Positions 16,799 to 25,194 of a stretch of 50,805 nucleotides of DNA are shown in pieces. Both the position numbers and the translations under genes were made by a program. The DNA is taken from positions 1 to 50,805 of the IMG/VR virus record IMGVR_UViG_3300007775_000003, one strand, 5' to 3'. The stretch's first letter is position 1. Every line of letters begins with the position of its first letter. The notes below the pieces were generated by a model. The model had not been told where the DNA came from, did no database searches, and saw only the letters and a program-made list of their open reading frames with translations. Source of the DNA: a virus.

Positions 16799-19700
16799 GA
16801 TTATTTTTACTTTTGCCGTCTATTGTTTTCGCCGCTCGCGTCAATGAGCCGGCGGGCGTGCTCTATCCGCTGAATTCCGTTGATTTTGACGGTGTGACCA
16901 CTGGCGCGTACACGGATGTACTCCCTGGCCAGACTGTCATCTTCGGGAGCGCCGCCGGCTTTGACGACTTGGGCCGGCAGCGTGTGCGCAAAGCGCCGAC
17001 CGCCAGCGAACTCTACATTGGGCGGAGTAGTCTAGGCGTTCGCGACGGCGAAGTTAACATTATCGACAACGCCTATATTACCGTGCTGGATGACTACCGC
17101 ATTTGGAGTAAGATCCCGTTTTTCGATACCGATGGCTTACAGTTCAAAGACTCGGATTTGGCCTACGTCGACCAGACCCTTGAGCCGCCGCCGGTGGCCA
17201 ATTGTGGGCCGGGCACGGCCGGCACGATTGACCCGGCGGACGATCTGCTCGACGTTGCTTTTAGCGCCGCCGCCTCGATCGCTGTGGCCGATGGCGCGAC
17301 GATTACCGGCTGGGCCTGGAATCTAGGCGACGGCAATGTGATCGCCGGCGACAGCGACGAAGAAGATGTGACCGCCGAATTCCCCGCCGGCTTCCGCTGG
17401 GTGTCATTGACCGTGCAGGATAGCAACGGCAAAACGCACACGGCGCGCTGTCCAGTGTTGGCAATCGACCCAGACGACGATCCAACTATACGCGCTTTTG
17501 AGATCGAGACCCACCGCATCACGCCGCAGGGTCAACAGCTTGCCGTGCGCGTACGCGAGGACATTAGCCTGGCTAGTTATCCCGACGGCACGCTTGTTCT
17601 ATTGTGGGATAGCGAGCCGGCGGATGAGAGCGACCGTAGCCACATGCAATTTATCGGTTGGATCCAGCAGGAGCCGATTGACCAACAGGCCCAGCGCACG
17701 GGATTTTTGCAGGATGTAACACTAAACTGTGTAGATGTGGCCGGGCGGCTGGCCACCCTGCCCGGTTTCCCGCAGATCATCGAAAATGAAGACGCGCCTG
17801 AAAACTGGTCACAGATGAACGCGCCCAACATCGACAAATATTTGCATTATCTTTTGCACTGGCACAGCACGGCGCTGGAACTAGCAGATTGGACGTGGAG
17901 CGGAACCGGCGACGATTACGAGTTCCAAGCGCTCGCCAGCGACGGACAGAATCTATTTGACCAGGTGGAACAGCGCGCTGGCGCAATTGTGCCCGACCAC
18001 CATCTGACCTGCAACCGGCTGGGCCAGTTGCAAACGGTGGTTGATCCGATGCTCCAGGATACCGCCGACCGCACAGCCACCGAGCAGGCGACCATTACGC
18101 TGGCGGACTGGTCAGCCGTGCGCTACGAACGCACACGCCCCCCGCGCGTCTACTGGCTACGCGGCAGCGCCATCAAGGCGCAGAGCGTGCCGGAGATCGA
18201 AGTATTTTTCTGTGAGTCGCCAGGTCACACGCCGGGCCAGGGTGAGCAGGAGATGACGCACGGCGAGCAACTAGCCATTAGCCAAGCCGACTTGAACACC
18301 GTTACCGGCCACCGCTATGCGCGCATTAACGCGCCACAAAGCAAATTCACGGTGTCGCTGGCGACCGGCGACGATCTGGGCATCGAGCCGGCGGATCTGA
18401 CCTGGGTGCGCTTGGTGGTGGGTGCGGCGCAGCGCACGCCTGGCCAGACGTTTGACCGCCGCGGGCTAGTGGCGGAACTCAACATTCGCTATGACCATCA
18501 GCGGACGGGGCTGGTGAAAACGGTTGAGATGGTATGGGAGCGAGAGACATCTGGCACGCCGGCGGTGACAGTAATACCGAGCGCGGCGGAGCCGGTGCCC
18601 GATGGGGATTGGTGGGTGCCGCCGCCAGTGGAGGAGTGGATTCCGCCGTCATTTGGTGATCCGACCGTCTATTATGGAGTACCGGCTGGATATGTACTAT
18701 GGGATGGCGCACATATTATGCGCACCTGGGATGTACTGGACTCCTCACCAACCTGGGCGCTGATTGATTCCGGCATTTCTGGTAATATCGAAGATTTGCA
18801 ATATGTCCACACCGGCGCGGACACGGTGGGCGGCTGGTTAAAAACTTCTACAGCGATTTTCTGGTGCGCAGATTTACTGGCCACGACGCCAACGTGGACG
18901 AATGTATTGGCGCTATCAACCGTACAGGCTACAGACGCCACACCGGCCAGCGGCGTGGTAACATTTCAGTGTATGTCGCATTATCCCAGCCAACCAGGTA
19001 CGCTCACGGTTGCCACCGGCCCCAACGCGGCTGAAACATTCAATACAACCTATCAACACGGTTATTTTTGGCTTACTGAGGATTATGGCGCGAATTGGAC
19101 GCAGATCGATACGGATTACCTGCTGGAAACATTCACGAGTTCTACGCGTGGTTACTGTCATTCTGCATTGTACGCAATGGACACCTTCCACAGCAGTCCT
19201 GGCACAATTTACTGTGTGCGCGCCACGCCAGTGATCGGCAACCGCTTTGTTCAGGTACTTGTTTCAGAGGACCGCGGGCTGACCTGGGCGAAAGTGCAAA
19301 GCCTTGAACCGGATGGCAATAATCGGCGCGACTTCTCATTACTGCATCCATTCCCGGACGCTGCATCCGCCAGCTACGGAATGCACGGACCAATCAGTGG
19401 TGATACACGACCATTAGGATATGTTTCCACGGATGGTTGGGCCACCAAAACGCAACTCACGCTGCCTAGCGGTTACGGCGGCTTTTCGAGTTTGTGGCGT
19501 TTCAACAAACGCACGTTTGACGATGACCATGTAATGGCCTGGATGCGCAATAGCACGTCTACATTCTATGAGCTAATGGAGTCCTATGACCAGGGAGCGA
19601 CCTGGGCGAGTCTTTTCGACAGCGGCCTGGCAGGACAATCCGTTAGCAACACGGGCAACATTTCTCTGGGCAACTGTGCCGCATACAACACGCCTAACGG

Positions 19701-19914
19701 GTGGCCGGCTGACGTGGCCAGCTGGTTTTTGGTGCGCGCCGTATCACCTGGTGGTTCTACGACTGGCGTCATCCAGTCCACCGTAGATAATTTCGCTACA
19801 TCAGTCGTGAGTCGAGTAGGCAATCTGGCGAGTATCCTGCCGGGCGGATCGTCGGGCTGGACAAATGGACCGGCGAATGGATTCGCCTTGCCGAGAGTTG
19901 GCGTAAACGCATGA
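16795..19914 (+). CDS. Large tail-tip protein with PKD-like and Asp-box domains
   Basis: 1039 residues. A short hydrophobic start MRLFLLLPSIVFAA may be a signal-like segment. Residues about 145-228 read like a PKD/immunoglobulin fold (ITGWAWNLGDGNVIAGD, then RWVSLTVQDSNGKTHTARCPV). Residues 240-620 look like the hub/baseplate part. The C-terminal 400 residues carry three Asp-box motifs (TEDYGANW about 760, SEDRGLTW about 823, SYDQGATW about 929), as in BNR beta-propellers of sialidase and sortilin type. This suggests a glycan-binding or glycan-cleaving tail tip. Confidence 0.7.
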   Translation: MRLFLLLPSIVFAARVNEPAGVLYPLNSVDFDGVTTGAYTDVLPGQTVIFGSAAGFDDLGRQRVRKAPTASELYIGRSSLGVRDGEVNIIDNAYITVLDDYRIWSKIPFFDTDGLQFKDSDLAYVDQTLEPPPVANCGPGTAGTIDPADDLLDVAFSAAASIAVADGATITGWAWNLGDGNVIAGDSDEEDVTAEFPAGFRWVSLTVQDSNGKTHTARCPVLAIDPDDDPTIRAFEIETHRITPQGQQLAVRVREDISLASYPDGTLVLLWDSEPADESDRSHMQFIGWIQQEPIDQQAQRTGFLQDVTLNCVDVAGRLATLPGFPQIIENEDAPENWSQMNAPNIDKYLHYLLHWHSTALELADWTWSGTGDDYEFQALASDGQNLFDQVEQRAGAIVPDHHLTCNRLGQLQTVVDPMLQDTADRTATEQATITLADWSAVRYERTRPPRVYWLRGSAIKAQSVPEIEVFFCESPGHTPGQGEQEMTHGEQLAISQADLNTVTGHRYARINAPQSKFTVSLATGDDLGIEPADLTWVRLVVGAAQRTPGQTFDRRGLVAELNIRYDHQRTGLVKTVEMVWERETSGTPAVTVIPSAAEPVPDGDWWVPPPVEEWIPPSFGDPTVYYGVPAGYVLWDGAHIMRTWDVLDSSPTWALIDSGISGNIEDLQYVHTGADTVGGWLKTSTAIFWCADLLATTPTWTNVLALSTVQATDATPASGVVTFQCMSHYPSQPGTLTVATGPNAAETFNTTYQHGYFWLTEDYGANWTQIDTDYLLETFTSSTRGYCHSALYAMDTFHSSPGTIYCVRATPVIGNRFVQVLVSEDRGLTWAKVQSLEPDGNNRRDFSLLHPFPDAASASYGMHGPISGDTRPLGYVSTDGWATKTQLTLPSGYGGFSSLWRFNKRTFDDDHVMAWMRNSTSTFYELMESYDQGATWASLFDSGLAGQSVSNTGNISLGNCAAYNTPNGWPADVASWFLVRAVSPGGSTTGVIQSTVDNFATSVVSRVGNLASILPGGSSGWTNGPANGFALPRVGVNA

Positions 19915-20732
19915 GTGCAACCAATGACGACATCCGCCGCCTGTTCGACAACGCTTGGCGCGGTAGCGAGCAGCGTTCGTGGATTGCCGGGATCTTAGGT
20001 CGCGTCAACGCGGACGCGACCATCACCGTGGACGTGCCCAACCGCTCCGCGTTTGTGTTCGTCCGCGTCGGCGCGACCGGCCAGCAGACGACCACCATCG
20101 CCCGCGACGCCTACCGAGTGCCACGCCGGGCCAATCTGCCGGTGCGGATGCGCCGCGAGGGCAACCAGTTGGTCGTCTACGATGTAGACACGGTACGGGC
20201 TGAAGCCGCGACCGCCGGCGAGACGGTGACGACCGTCGCCAAACACACACACCGCATCGGCACGGGGCTGGAATACGAAGTCGAAGCCTTGCGCCTGGAG
20301 CCAGGTCGCGTGAGTTGGTACGGCGGGCTGAGCGTGTATGTAGGCGCGTTGCGCTACTACTACAATGGCGCGTGGGATACCTGGCAAGGCGGCGACATCG
20401 ACCTGACCGCCTATGTGCCGGCGGCAAGCGGTGAATGGGCCTGGGTGCTTACGGGCGTCGATCCAACCACCAACACGGCGGTTGCCGCGGCCGGCGTGAG
20501 CCAGATATACGCCACACCGCTGACCATTGATCTGATTGACGCCATTGATTTTGGCGATGCCATCCCCTGCGCGGCGGTGCGCGTACGCAATGACGACACG
20601 GTGCTGAGTGACATCACGCGTTACGTTGATGCCCATGGCTGGTTCAATGGCGCGATTGAGACGGTAGATCGGTTATTGGTGTTTGAGGATGATTTCGTAT
20701 TTTTTGACGAGGAGCCAGTGCTATGGCCGTGA
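19911..20732 (+). CDS. Minor tail / baseplate-like protein
   Basis: 273 residues, start overlapping the previous stop (ATGA). N-terminal helix IRRLFDNAWRGSEQRSWIAGILGRV, then an OB-like strand region (ATITVDVPNRSAFVFVRV) and beta-rich C-terminus with Tyr/Trp-rich loops (GALRYYYNGAWDTWQGGDID). Typical of minor tail proteins that join hub and fibres. Family not recognised. Confidence 0.5.
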   Translation: MSATNDDIRRLFDNAWRGSEQRSWIAGILGRVNADATITVDVPNRSAFVFVRVGATGQQTTTIARDAYRVPRRANLPVRMRREGNQLVVYDVDTVRAEAATAGETVTTVAKHTHRIGTGLEYEVEALRLEPGRVSWYGGLSVYVGALRYYYNGAWDTWQGGDIDLTAYVPAASGEWAWVLTGVDPTTNTAVAAAGVSQIYATPLTIDLIDAIDFGDAIPCAAVRVRNDDTVLSDITRYVDAHGWFNGAIETVDRLLVFEDDFVFFDEEPVLWP

Positions 20733-21115
20733 AACTGAGGGAGAACGCAGTCACCAAACTGGCGACCGTAACCGGCATTGACGCCACGGCAATCGCCGCG
20801 ACAACCCTGTTCGTCGTGCCGGCCGGCAAAACGCTAGTCGTTACACAGGTCGTGATCCGCTGCACAACCTATACGGTGGTCGTCAAAACCACTCAGGCGG
20901 TTGCTTCGTTTGGTGGCAACGCCAGCACCTATGACGACTATCTCAACAGCGTCACCTACACGATAGCTGCGGCGGATGTGGCGATTCACGATAGCGTGCT
21001 AGACGCCGCCGTGCCGGTCTATGCCGCGGGCGCTGCGTTTACGTTGGCAATCGAGACCGGCAGCGACGCGACGGCAGAGGTGTGGGCCGTCGATTTGTTG
21101 GGCTATCTGGTTTGA
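20723..21115 (+). CDS. Terminal structural protein of the late block
   Basis: 130 residues, beginning 10 nt inside the previous gene. Beta-rich, with LFVVPAGKTLVVTQVVIRCTTYTV and SVTYTIAAADVAIHDS. The pattern resembles small jelly-roll-like virion proteins. Last rightward gene before the convergent leftward block. Function unknown; fibre or tail-tip accessory is likely from position. Confidence 0.5.
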   Translation: MAVKLRENAVTKLATVTGIDATAIAATTLFVVPAGKTLVVTQVVIRCTTYTVVVKTTQAVASFGGNASTYDDYLNSVTYTIAAADVAIHDSVLDAAVPVYAAGAAFTLAIETGSDATAEVWAVDLLGYLV

Positions 21116-21127
21116 TCGCCAAACAAA

Positions 21128-21147
21128 CCCCGCCGGGTGAGGGCGGG
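21128..21147 (-). terminator. Rho-independent terminator ending the leftward block
   Basis: CCCGCC at 21129-21134 pairs with GGCGGG at 21142-21147 around a 7-nt loop. Read leftward it is followed by a T-rich tail (TTTGTTTGG). It lies between the convergent genes ending at 21115 and 21169. Only the leftward side has the T tract. Confidence 0.6.
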
Positions 21148-21168
21148 CGTCGTCCATTATCTGAGGCG

Positions 21169-21546
21169 TCACCACTCCCAGTCTCGCATAAACTGCGGTC
21201 TCTCCGGCTCGTGGTATTCGTCCGGTGCAACGATCTTGTACCAGGCGTTGAATGCCTCGACCGTCTGGCGCAGATTGGCCGGCGTGACTGGACGCTCCCA
21301 CACGTCCAGGATGAAGCGATCCATGTCCACTGAGTCGCCGCCGACGAAGACCGGCCAGGTGGACAGTGCCGAGTCTTCTTTCTCCGACAGCGCCGCGGTA
21401 AGCTCCTGCCACCGCTTGCCGCTCTCGCGGTCGGCGGCGGCGAGCAGGACGGTGCGACGCTTATCTGGCGTGAGCGTGTCCATGACATACTCGTATTCTG
21501 CGGCGCTGAGGCCACTGCGTAGTAATTTGGTTCCGTTGCCGGGCAT
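21169..21546 (-). CDS. Hypothetical protein, last gene of leftward block
   Basis: 125 residues, AGGAG 6 nt before its ATG at 21546. Charged, helical (SAAEYEYVMDTLTPDKRRTVLLAA; WQELTAALSEKEDSAL) with an aromatic C-terminus ending WEW. No signal or membrane segment. Family not recognised. It follows a small frameshifted frame and a possible helix-turn-helix gene in one tight run. Confidence 0.6.
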   Translation of the reverse strand: MPGNGTKLLRSGLSAAEYEYVMDTLTPDKRRTVLLAAADRESGKRWQELTAALSEKEDSALSTWPVFVGGDSVDMDRFILDVWERPVTPANLRQTVEAFNAWYKIVAPDEYHEPERPQFMRDWEW

Positions 21547-21555
21547 TTGATCTCC

Positions 21556-21764
21556 TTAATAATAACGAACCAAAATATGGAAAGGTATACCTTTTTGAAT
21601 TGGGCCTTCCCGTCCCCCATCTTCATCGCACGGTCGCACCCATGCGACACGATGATAAAGTTTTACAATCTTGTACAATGGATAACGTTTGTACACACTG
21701 GCGACAATATCACCTATAGCAAGACCGCGCTTGCCCGCCGATACGCCAAATCATAAACCTTCAT
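21556..21764 (-). pseudogene. Small gene with apparent 1-nt frameshift near its start
   Basis: A good start (ATG 21764, GGGAG upstream, 4 nt after the previous stop) gives MKVYD and soon hits a stop. In the shifted frame, coding-looking sequence runs to TAA 21556-21558 (IGDIVASVYKRYPLYKIVKL, then PIQKGIPFHILVRYY). One extra T in the GATTTGG run (complement of 21745-21753) would join the two into about 69 residues. The span of 209 nt is one short of a multiple of three. The stop is followed directly by the next ribosome site. Could be a real mutation or an assembly error. Confidence 0.45.
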
Positions 21765-21768
21765 GATT

Positions 21769-21987
21769 TTATCTCCCGTCTCGCATCAACCACAAAATAA
21801 TTTTCTCCCGGTACAAACCCTTCTTGACCGGTGCGCAAATTTTGCGCATCTTGGCGACGGTTGTTCGATAGCTGGCGGCGATGCTGGCTAGTCTTATGTT
21901 GATCGTAGCCACTTCCCGACAGGTCGCTGGTTCCATGTCTAGAACCATGATTTCCCTGTCGGTTAGTCGCTTCAAAGTTTTCATCAT
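21769..21987 (-). CDS. Small possible helix-turn-helix protein
   Basis: 72 residues. LTDREIMVLDMEPATCREVATINIRLASIAASYRTTVAKMRKIC has the rhythm of a LuxR/sigma region 4-type helix-turn-helix, with the putative recognition helix around SYRTTVAKMRK. C-terminus is basic and ends KIILWLMRDGR. Starts with tandem ATG (21987/21984). Weak evidence for DNA binding; may be a regulator of the local unit. Confidence 0.5.
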   Translation of the reverse strand: MMKTLKRLTDREIMVLDMEPATCREVATINIRLASIAASYRTTVAKMRKICAPVKKGLYREKIILWLMRDGR

Positions 21988-22068
21988 CCTATTTCTCTCG
22001 GCGACTATGGCGCGCGATGCGCCCTGGTTTGGTGTGTTGCCCGGCGGGGGATGCCGGGCTGGGTGGTT

Positions 22069-22422
22069 CTATTTCAGCAGATGACGCACACGCACCGCTG
22101 CCGGTGCGTAGAAAATTTCGTCGGGCAGGCCGGTGGCCGCTTGCGCAAGTTTTGCTAGTTGCTCGTCGTCCAAGTCCGGGCGCTGGCGTTTTGCTTCTGT
22201 GGCATCCGCCAGTGCCCAGCCGATCTCCCGATTGCGAAAATCTGCACCGTTGCCGCGAACGGTGGTGTCACCGTCATTATTGGCTGCGCTGGCTAGTGCC
22301 GCCAATAATGACTCGTGTGTTTCTACAACATCAAACACGTCTGGTTTCCCGTAGGTCACATTTTGATACGCATTTGCCAGGCGTGCGCTGAACTCACAGA
22401 CTTCCCATTTGTTGCTTTTCAT
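22069..22422 (-). CDS. Hypothetical protein, first gene of unit from the 22.5-kb promoter
   Basis: 117 residues, CAGGAG 6 nt before ATG 22422. Helical and acidic; contains WEVCEFSARLANAYQNV, then SLLAALASAANN and a C-terminal LDDEQLAKLAQAATGLPDEIFYAPAA. Family not recognised. It lies about 50 nt downstream of a near-perfect sigma70 promoter (22473-22501), so it should be strongly transcribed when not repressed. Confidence 0.6.
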   Translation of the reverse strand: MKSNKWEVCEFSARLANAYQNVTYGKPDVFDVVETHESLLAALASAANNDGDTTVRGNGADFRNREIGWALADATEAKRQRPDLDDEQLAKLAQAATGLPDEIFYAPAAVRVRHLLK

Positions 22423-22472
22423 CGTCCATTCTCCTGTTTCCCGTGGGCCGCTCCGTGCTGCCCTATGTCACC

Positions 22473-22501
22473 AGTATACACCCGTTTACGCCCAATGTCA
22501 A
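22473..22501 (-). promoter_or_regulatory. Sigma70 promoter, leftward (cassette copy 1)
   Basis: On the minus strand TTGACA (22501-22496), a 17-nt spacer and TATACT (22478-22473). The upstream side carries two dyads and a terminator in the same order and nearly the same spacing as at 28.4 kb. Drives 22069-22422 and the genes after it. Confidence 0.85.
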
Positions 22502-22514
22502 GCCTTTTTGGTGT

Positions 22515-22529
22515 GAGTTTTGAAAACTC
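22515..22529. promoter_or_regulatory. Perfect dyad GAGTTTT-N-AAAACTC, candidate operator
   Basis: 15-nt perfect inverted repeat around one base, 13 nt upstream of the -35 box of the 22.5-kb promoter. An identical dyad lies 13 nt upstream of the -35 box at 28.39 kb. The repeat of both sequence and spacing argues for a protein-binding site (activator or repressor). Confidence 0.7.
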
Positions 22530-22548
22530 GTGAAACCCTTAACATTGT

Positions 22549-22564
22549 GTTCTATTCGTAGAAC
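22549..22564. promoter_or_regulatory. Dyad GTTCTA-N4-TAGAAC, second site of cassette
   Basis: 6-nt arms GTTCTA and TAGAAC around TTCG, touching the T tract of the adjacent terminator. The same arms around ATT occur at 28441-28455. Resembles LexA-like GTTC..GAAC boxes in form, but the binding protein is unknown. Confidence 0.6.
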
Positions 22565-22598
22565 AAAAAAGCCCCGGCCAGCGCAAGCCAGCCGGGGC
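22565..22598 (-). terminator. Rho-independent terminator after 22645 gene
   Basis: GCCCCGGC (22571-22578) pairs with GCCGGGGC (22591-22598); read leftward the stem is followed by six T (22570-22565). It ends the unit containing the FtsK-like gene and insulates the promoter just downstream. Confidence 0.85.
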
Positions 22599-22644
22599 AG
22601 TCAACGTCGTCTGCGTCGCTGTTGGCGGCGTCGGGTGCGCTGTG

Positions 22645-23085
22645 TTATTTGCCTCTCTTTTTTGCCCAAGCCGCGTGACCCTCTTTGCATGTCGGTTCGA
22701 TCCACGGTGTGGGCAGCTTGCCGCCGTACTTTGCCGCCCATGCTTGGTTGCGCGGGTCAATCACGCCGCCCACGATTGCAAGTTTCTGCGTCCGCTCCAT
22801 TAAGTACTCCGCCCAATTCGCTTGAGACGTGCGCACCGCCACCCGCGCCTCTTGCGCCGCCGGTTGGGGCGGTGATCCAACCGTGTGGACGCCCTCGCTG
22901 TAACGTAGAATTTCAACGCCGCGTGGTTCCAGCGCCGTGTAAATGGTGTCACGCGCCGGGGTGCAGTACGCTTTTTGCACTACGAACGTATGCATGCCTG
23001 CCGGTTTTGCCTTCGCTTTGGCGGGACTGCGTCTTGCACCTTGCCGCGCTTTGCTTCTCCACTCTGTACGCCAGTTGCTTGCCAT
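22645..23085 (-). CDS. Hypothetical basic protein
   Basis: 146 residues from ATG 23085, which overlaps the upstream stop (TAATG) with AAGGTGAG before it. A longer frame to 23589 only mirrors the neighbour. Residues 1-30 are strongly basic (WRSKARQGARRSPAKAKAKP), followed by HTFVVQKAYCTPARDTIY. The C-terminal third has W-rich and Lys-rich patterns (QAWAAKYGGKLPTPWIEPTC). The basic N-terminus suggests nucleic-acid or envelope contact. Unknown family, in the FtsK-like gene unit. Confidence 0.6.
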   Translation of the reverse strand: MASNWRTEWRSKARQGARRSPAKAKAKPAGMHTFVVQKAYCTPARDTIYTALEPRGVEILRYSEGVHTVGSPPQPAAQEARVAVRTSQANWAEYLMERTQKLAIVGGVIDPRNQAWAAKYGGKLPTPWIEPTCKEGHAAWAKKRGK

Positions 23086-23645
23086 TAGCTCACCTTTGGT
23101 AGTCTGTACATGGTTGCCTGTTCGCCTTCCAGGGGTAGCGCATATTGCGGCGTATCGTCCGGCTCCACTTCGGCCAGCCGGTTGCGCTGCTCGGCGTCGT
23201 TGGCACGGTAAGCCAGTTCCGCCAGGCGCTTTTCGTACATGGCCCCGATTTTGCCGTAGCTGCTCAAAATGTCCTGCTGCGTCTTGGCGTCGGCGGCGTT
23301 CATTTGGTTGACGCCGCGCACAACCTCCGTCACCGCTCGCGCCTGCTGTGCCCCGCTCATGGCGTGGGCGTGGAGCAGATCCGCGTTGCTCTGGGCGATG
23401 CCGTGGCCGAACCGTACCAACAGCGCCATCGTTGCATGAATGCCGCCGTACAGCACGGCCAGCACAACCAGCACGCCGACGGCCACACCATACCAGCGCG
23501 CCCACTCCTTGCCACCTAGCCAGACGGAAACACCAAAGCCGCCGAAGATGAACACGACGGCCAGAATCGAGAACGCGACAAACGCCCACAGGCGGGCGCT
23601 CTGGTCGGTCGTGCCACTGCGGGTATAGGTTGGTTCGTTGTACAT
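23085..23645 (-). CDS. Two-helix membrane protein with coiled-coil tail
   Basis: 186 residues. Two transmembrane segments (about 21-43 LWAFVAFSILAVVFIFGGFGV and 52-73 GVAVGVLVVLAVLYGGIHATM), then a cytoplasmic-looking helical region (residues 85-160) with many Gln, Asn and Ala residues. It lies directly downstream of the FtsK-like ATPase with 11 nt between. Such pairing suggests a membrane anchor or partner for the motor. Family not recognised. Confidence 0.65.
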   Translation of the reverse strand: MYNEPTYTRSGTTDQSARLWAFVAFSILAVVFIFGGFGVSVWLGGKEWARWYGVAVGVLVVLAVLYGGIHATMALLVRFGHGIAQSNADLLHAHAMSGAQQARAVTEVVRGVNQMNAADAKTQQDILSSYGKIGAMYEKRLAELAYRANDAEQRNRLAEVEPDDTPQYALPLEGEQATMYRLPKVS

Positions 23646-23656
23646 GGCATGGCTCC

Positions 23657-25105
23657 TTATTGCGGCTTCAATGCGCTACTACTACTGTACATAAACGGCG
23701 CTACACGGGCCACAGAAGGGCGCTGAGGCGCTTTGTCGCTAGAAGTAGTAGCGGTAGTAGCGGTTGGCGCTTTCTCTTTATCTAGCACCGCTAACGCCGC
23801 CAACAAGCGCCGCCGGTTAGCGCCGCCGGTGTAAGCGTTGTCGTCACCAGTGAGAAGTCGAATCATATCCGCCTGCGTAGCGTCCGCGGCGTAAGCCTCA
23901 CGGATGGCGGCGGCGTCGATTTCGTCTTGTGTTACCGCTACCGGCGCTACCGGCGCAGTAGCGGCTGGTAGCGGCTTGGTAGTAGCGATGGTAGCGACCT
24001 CTGAACGGTGGCCGTAGTTGCGCCAGATGGCCCGACACAAGCCCATCGGCGTATCAATTAGCGGCGTTTGGTAACGAAACATGGTGCGGTTCAGTCGGTA
24101 AATAAATGAACCATACCCCGGCAACATTTCGGCCCCGCTCGCCTTGACCTGCACCGCCGTGTTGGCGTCGTCCTTGCTGGTCACGCTGCCCACTAGGCGC
24201 ATGAGTAGGTTCGACTTGAGTTGGTCGCCTAGCACATCGGCGGTCGGCTTCTGTGTGCAGATTATCAAATTCATGTTGTTCTCACGACACCGGCGGGCGA
24301 TGTCGGCCAAAAAGAATAGAATCTTGTTTCGTGTGTTCTTGTCTGGATGCTCGGTCAAGCTGGCGGCTTCCTCAATTGCCAGGATGTGCCGTGTGTCCCG
24401 CGAGACAATGCCCCGCTCGCGTTGCTCCATTTCGGCGTAAAATGTCGTGATGGCGTGTACAGCGTCTTCCAGGTCACGCGCCACGGTGCGGACGTGGGGC
24501 AAATTGTCTAGGAACTGTACGCCGTCGCTGTGTTTTGGGTCAACGACCGTGATCGCCAAGTCCGACGGCGAGTTGTGTAGCATAAGCGAAAACAACACCG
24601 ACAGTAGTTGGTTGGTCTTGCCGCTGCCGGTGGAGCCTGCAATCAACCCATGCGGCTGGTCGGGCTTCGCCATATTCCACAAGACCGGCGCGGTGCCATC
24701 GCCGGTGTAGCGCAGGCCACAAAATGCCGTCATCGGTGTACCAGGCCATTGCACCGACGACCAGGACAGCACGTCGCGCTGTGGCCGGCTGATCTCCATC
24801 GTGTGTTCGTAGCGGTCAATGCGCACGGTGGGCATGATCTCCATGCCGCTTTCGTCGGTGCTGGTTATGCCATTCATGCGCCGAAACTGGCGCACATAGG
24901 ACAACGTGTCATCCTGTTGCGCCAACAGCTTGCCGCCGTCAATACCCATCGGCACGCTCAGGTCATAGACGACCGTGGTGGGCGTCAGGTAGTGCGACGG
25001 CAGGCGGCGCGAGGTGCAAGGCACGGACACAGACAGGCCACGCGCCTTGAATAGTTGATTGATGATTGTCGCTTCGCTAACGATTCGTGCCAGGTCGTCT
25101 TGCAT
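23657..25105 (-). CDS. FtsK/SpoIIIE-family DNA translocase-like ATPase
   Basis: 482 residues. ATG 25105 is chosen over a frame extension to 25153 because GAGGAGGTGACA stands before it. Walker A GLIAGSTGSGKTNQ (about residue 155), AITVVDPKHSDGVQFL after it, Walker B-like HILAIEEAAS (about 240), then the sensor block NLIICTQKPTADVLGDQLKSNL and LLMRLVGSV typical of FtsK/TraB motors. The C-terminal 130 residues are Ala/Thr-rich with a small winged-helix-like LTGDDNAYTGGANRRRLLAALAVL. No membrane segment, so it may rely on the neighbouring membrane proteins. Role could be DNA transfer, partition or packaging-like pumping. Confidence 0.8.
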   Translation of the reverse strand: MQDDLARIVSEATIINQLFKARGLSVSVPCTSRRLPSHYLTPTTVVYDLSVPMGIDGGKLLAQQDDTLSYVRQFRRMNGITSTDESGMEIMPTVRIDRYEHTMEISRPQRDVLSWSSVQWPGTPMTAFCGLRYTGDGTAPVLWNMAKPDQPHGLIAGSTGSGKTNQLLSVLFSLMLHNSPSDLAITVVDPKHSDGVQFLDNLPHVRTVARDLEDAVHAITTFYAEMEQRERGIVSRDTRHILAIEEAASLTEHPDKNTRNKILFFLADIARRCRENNMNLIICTQKPTADVLGDQLKSNLLMRLVGSVTSKDDANTAVQVKASGAEMLPGYGSFIYRLNRTMFRYQTPLIDTPMGLCRAIWRNYGHRSEVATIATTKPLPAATAPVAPVAVTQDEIDAAAIREAYAADATQADMIRLLTGDDNAYTGGANRRRLLAALAVLDKEKAPTATTATTSSDKAPQRPSVARVAPFMYSSSSALKPQ

Positions 25106-25107
25106 TG

Positions 25108-25194
25108 TCACCTCCTCATCACATACCACGCCAACAACGGGACGGTCAGCCATGCCAGCGCCACCAGGATTGTGCCGAACGTGTGGTCGGTCAT
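25108..25194 (-). CDS. 28-residue single-span membrane peptide
   Basis: ATG 25194 overlaps the HNH stop (ATGA); stop at 25108, 2 nt before the FtsK-like start region. The product is essentially one transmembrane helix (TFGTILVALAWLTVPLLAWYV) with a basic end MRR. The tight coupling on both sides supports expression. Could be a small partner of the FtsK-like motor. Confidence 0.5.
   Translation of the reverse strand: MTDHTFGTILVALAWLTVPLLAWYVMRR

Noticed and set aside
21547-21756. Rightward 69-codon ORF
   Set aside because: Opposite strand to a run of coupled leftward genes; the leftward frame there is more coding-like though broken.
22680-22705. tRNA-like GGTTCGATCC
   Set aside because: No cloverleaf arms around it, and it is inside a coding gene.
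22645-23589. 314-residue version of the gene ending at 22645
   Set aside because: The N-terminal two thirds mirror the coding frame of the membrane protein gene 23085-23645; the ATG at 23085 has a ribosome site.
24144-25054. Rightward ORFs opposite the FtsK-like gene
   Set aside because: Antisense to a strong motif-bearing gene; no ribosome sites.
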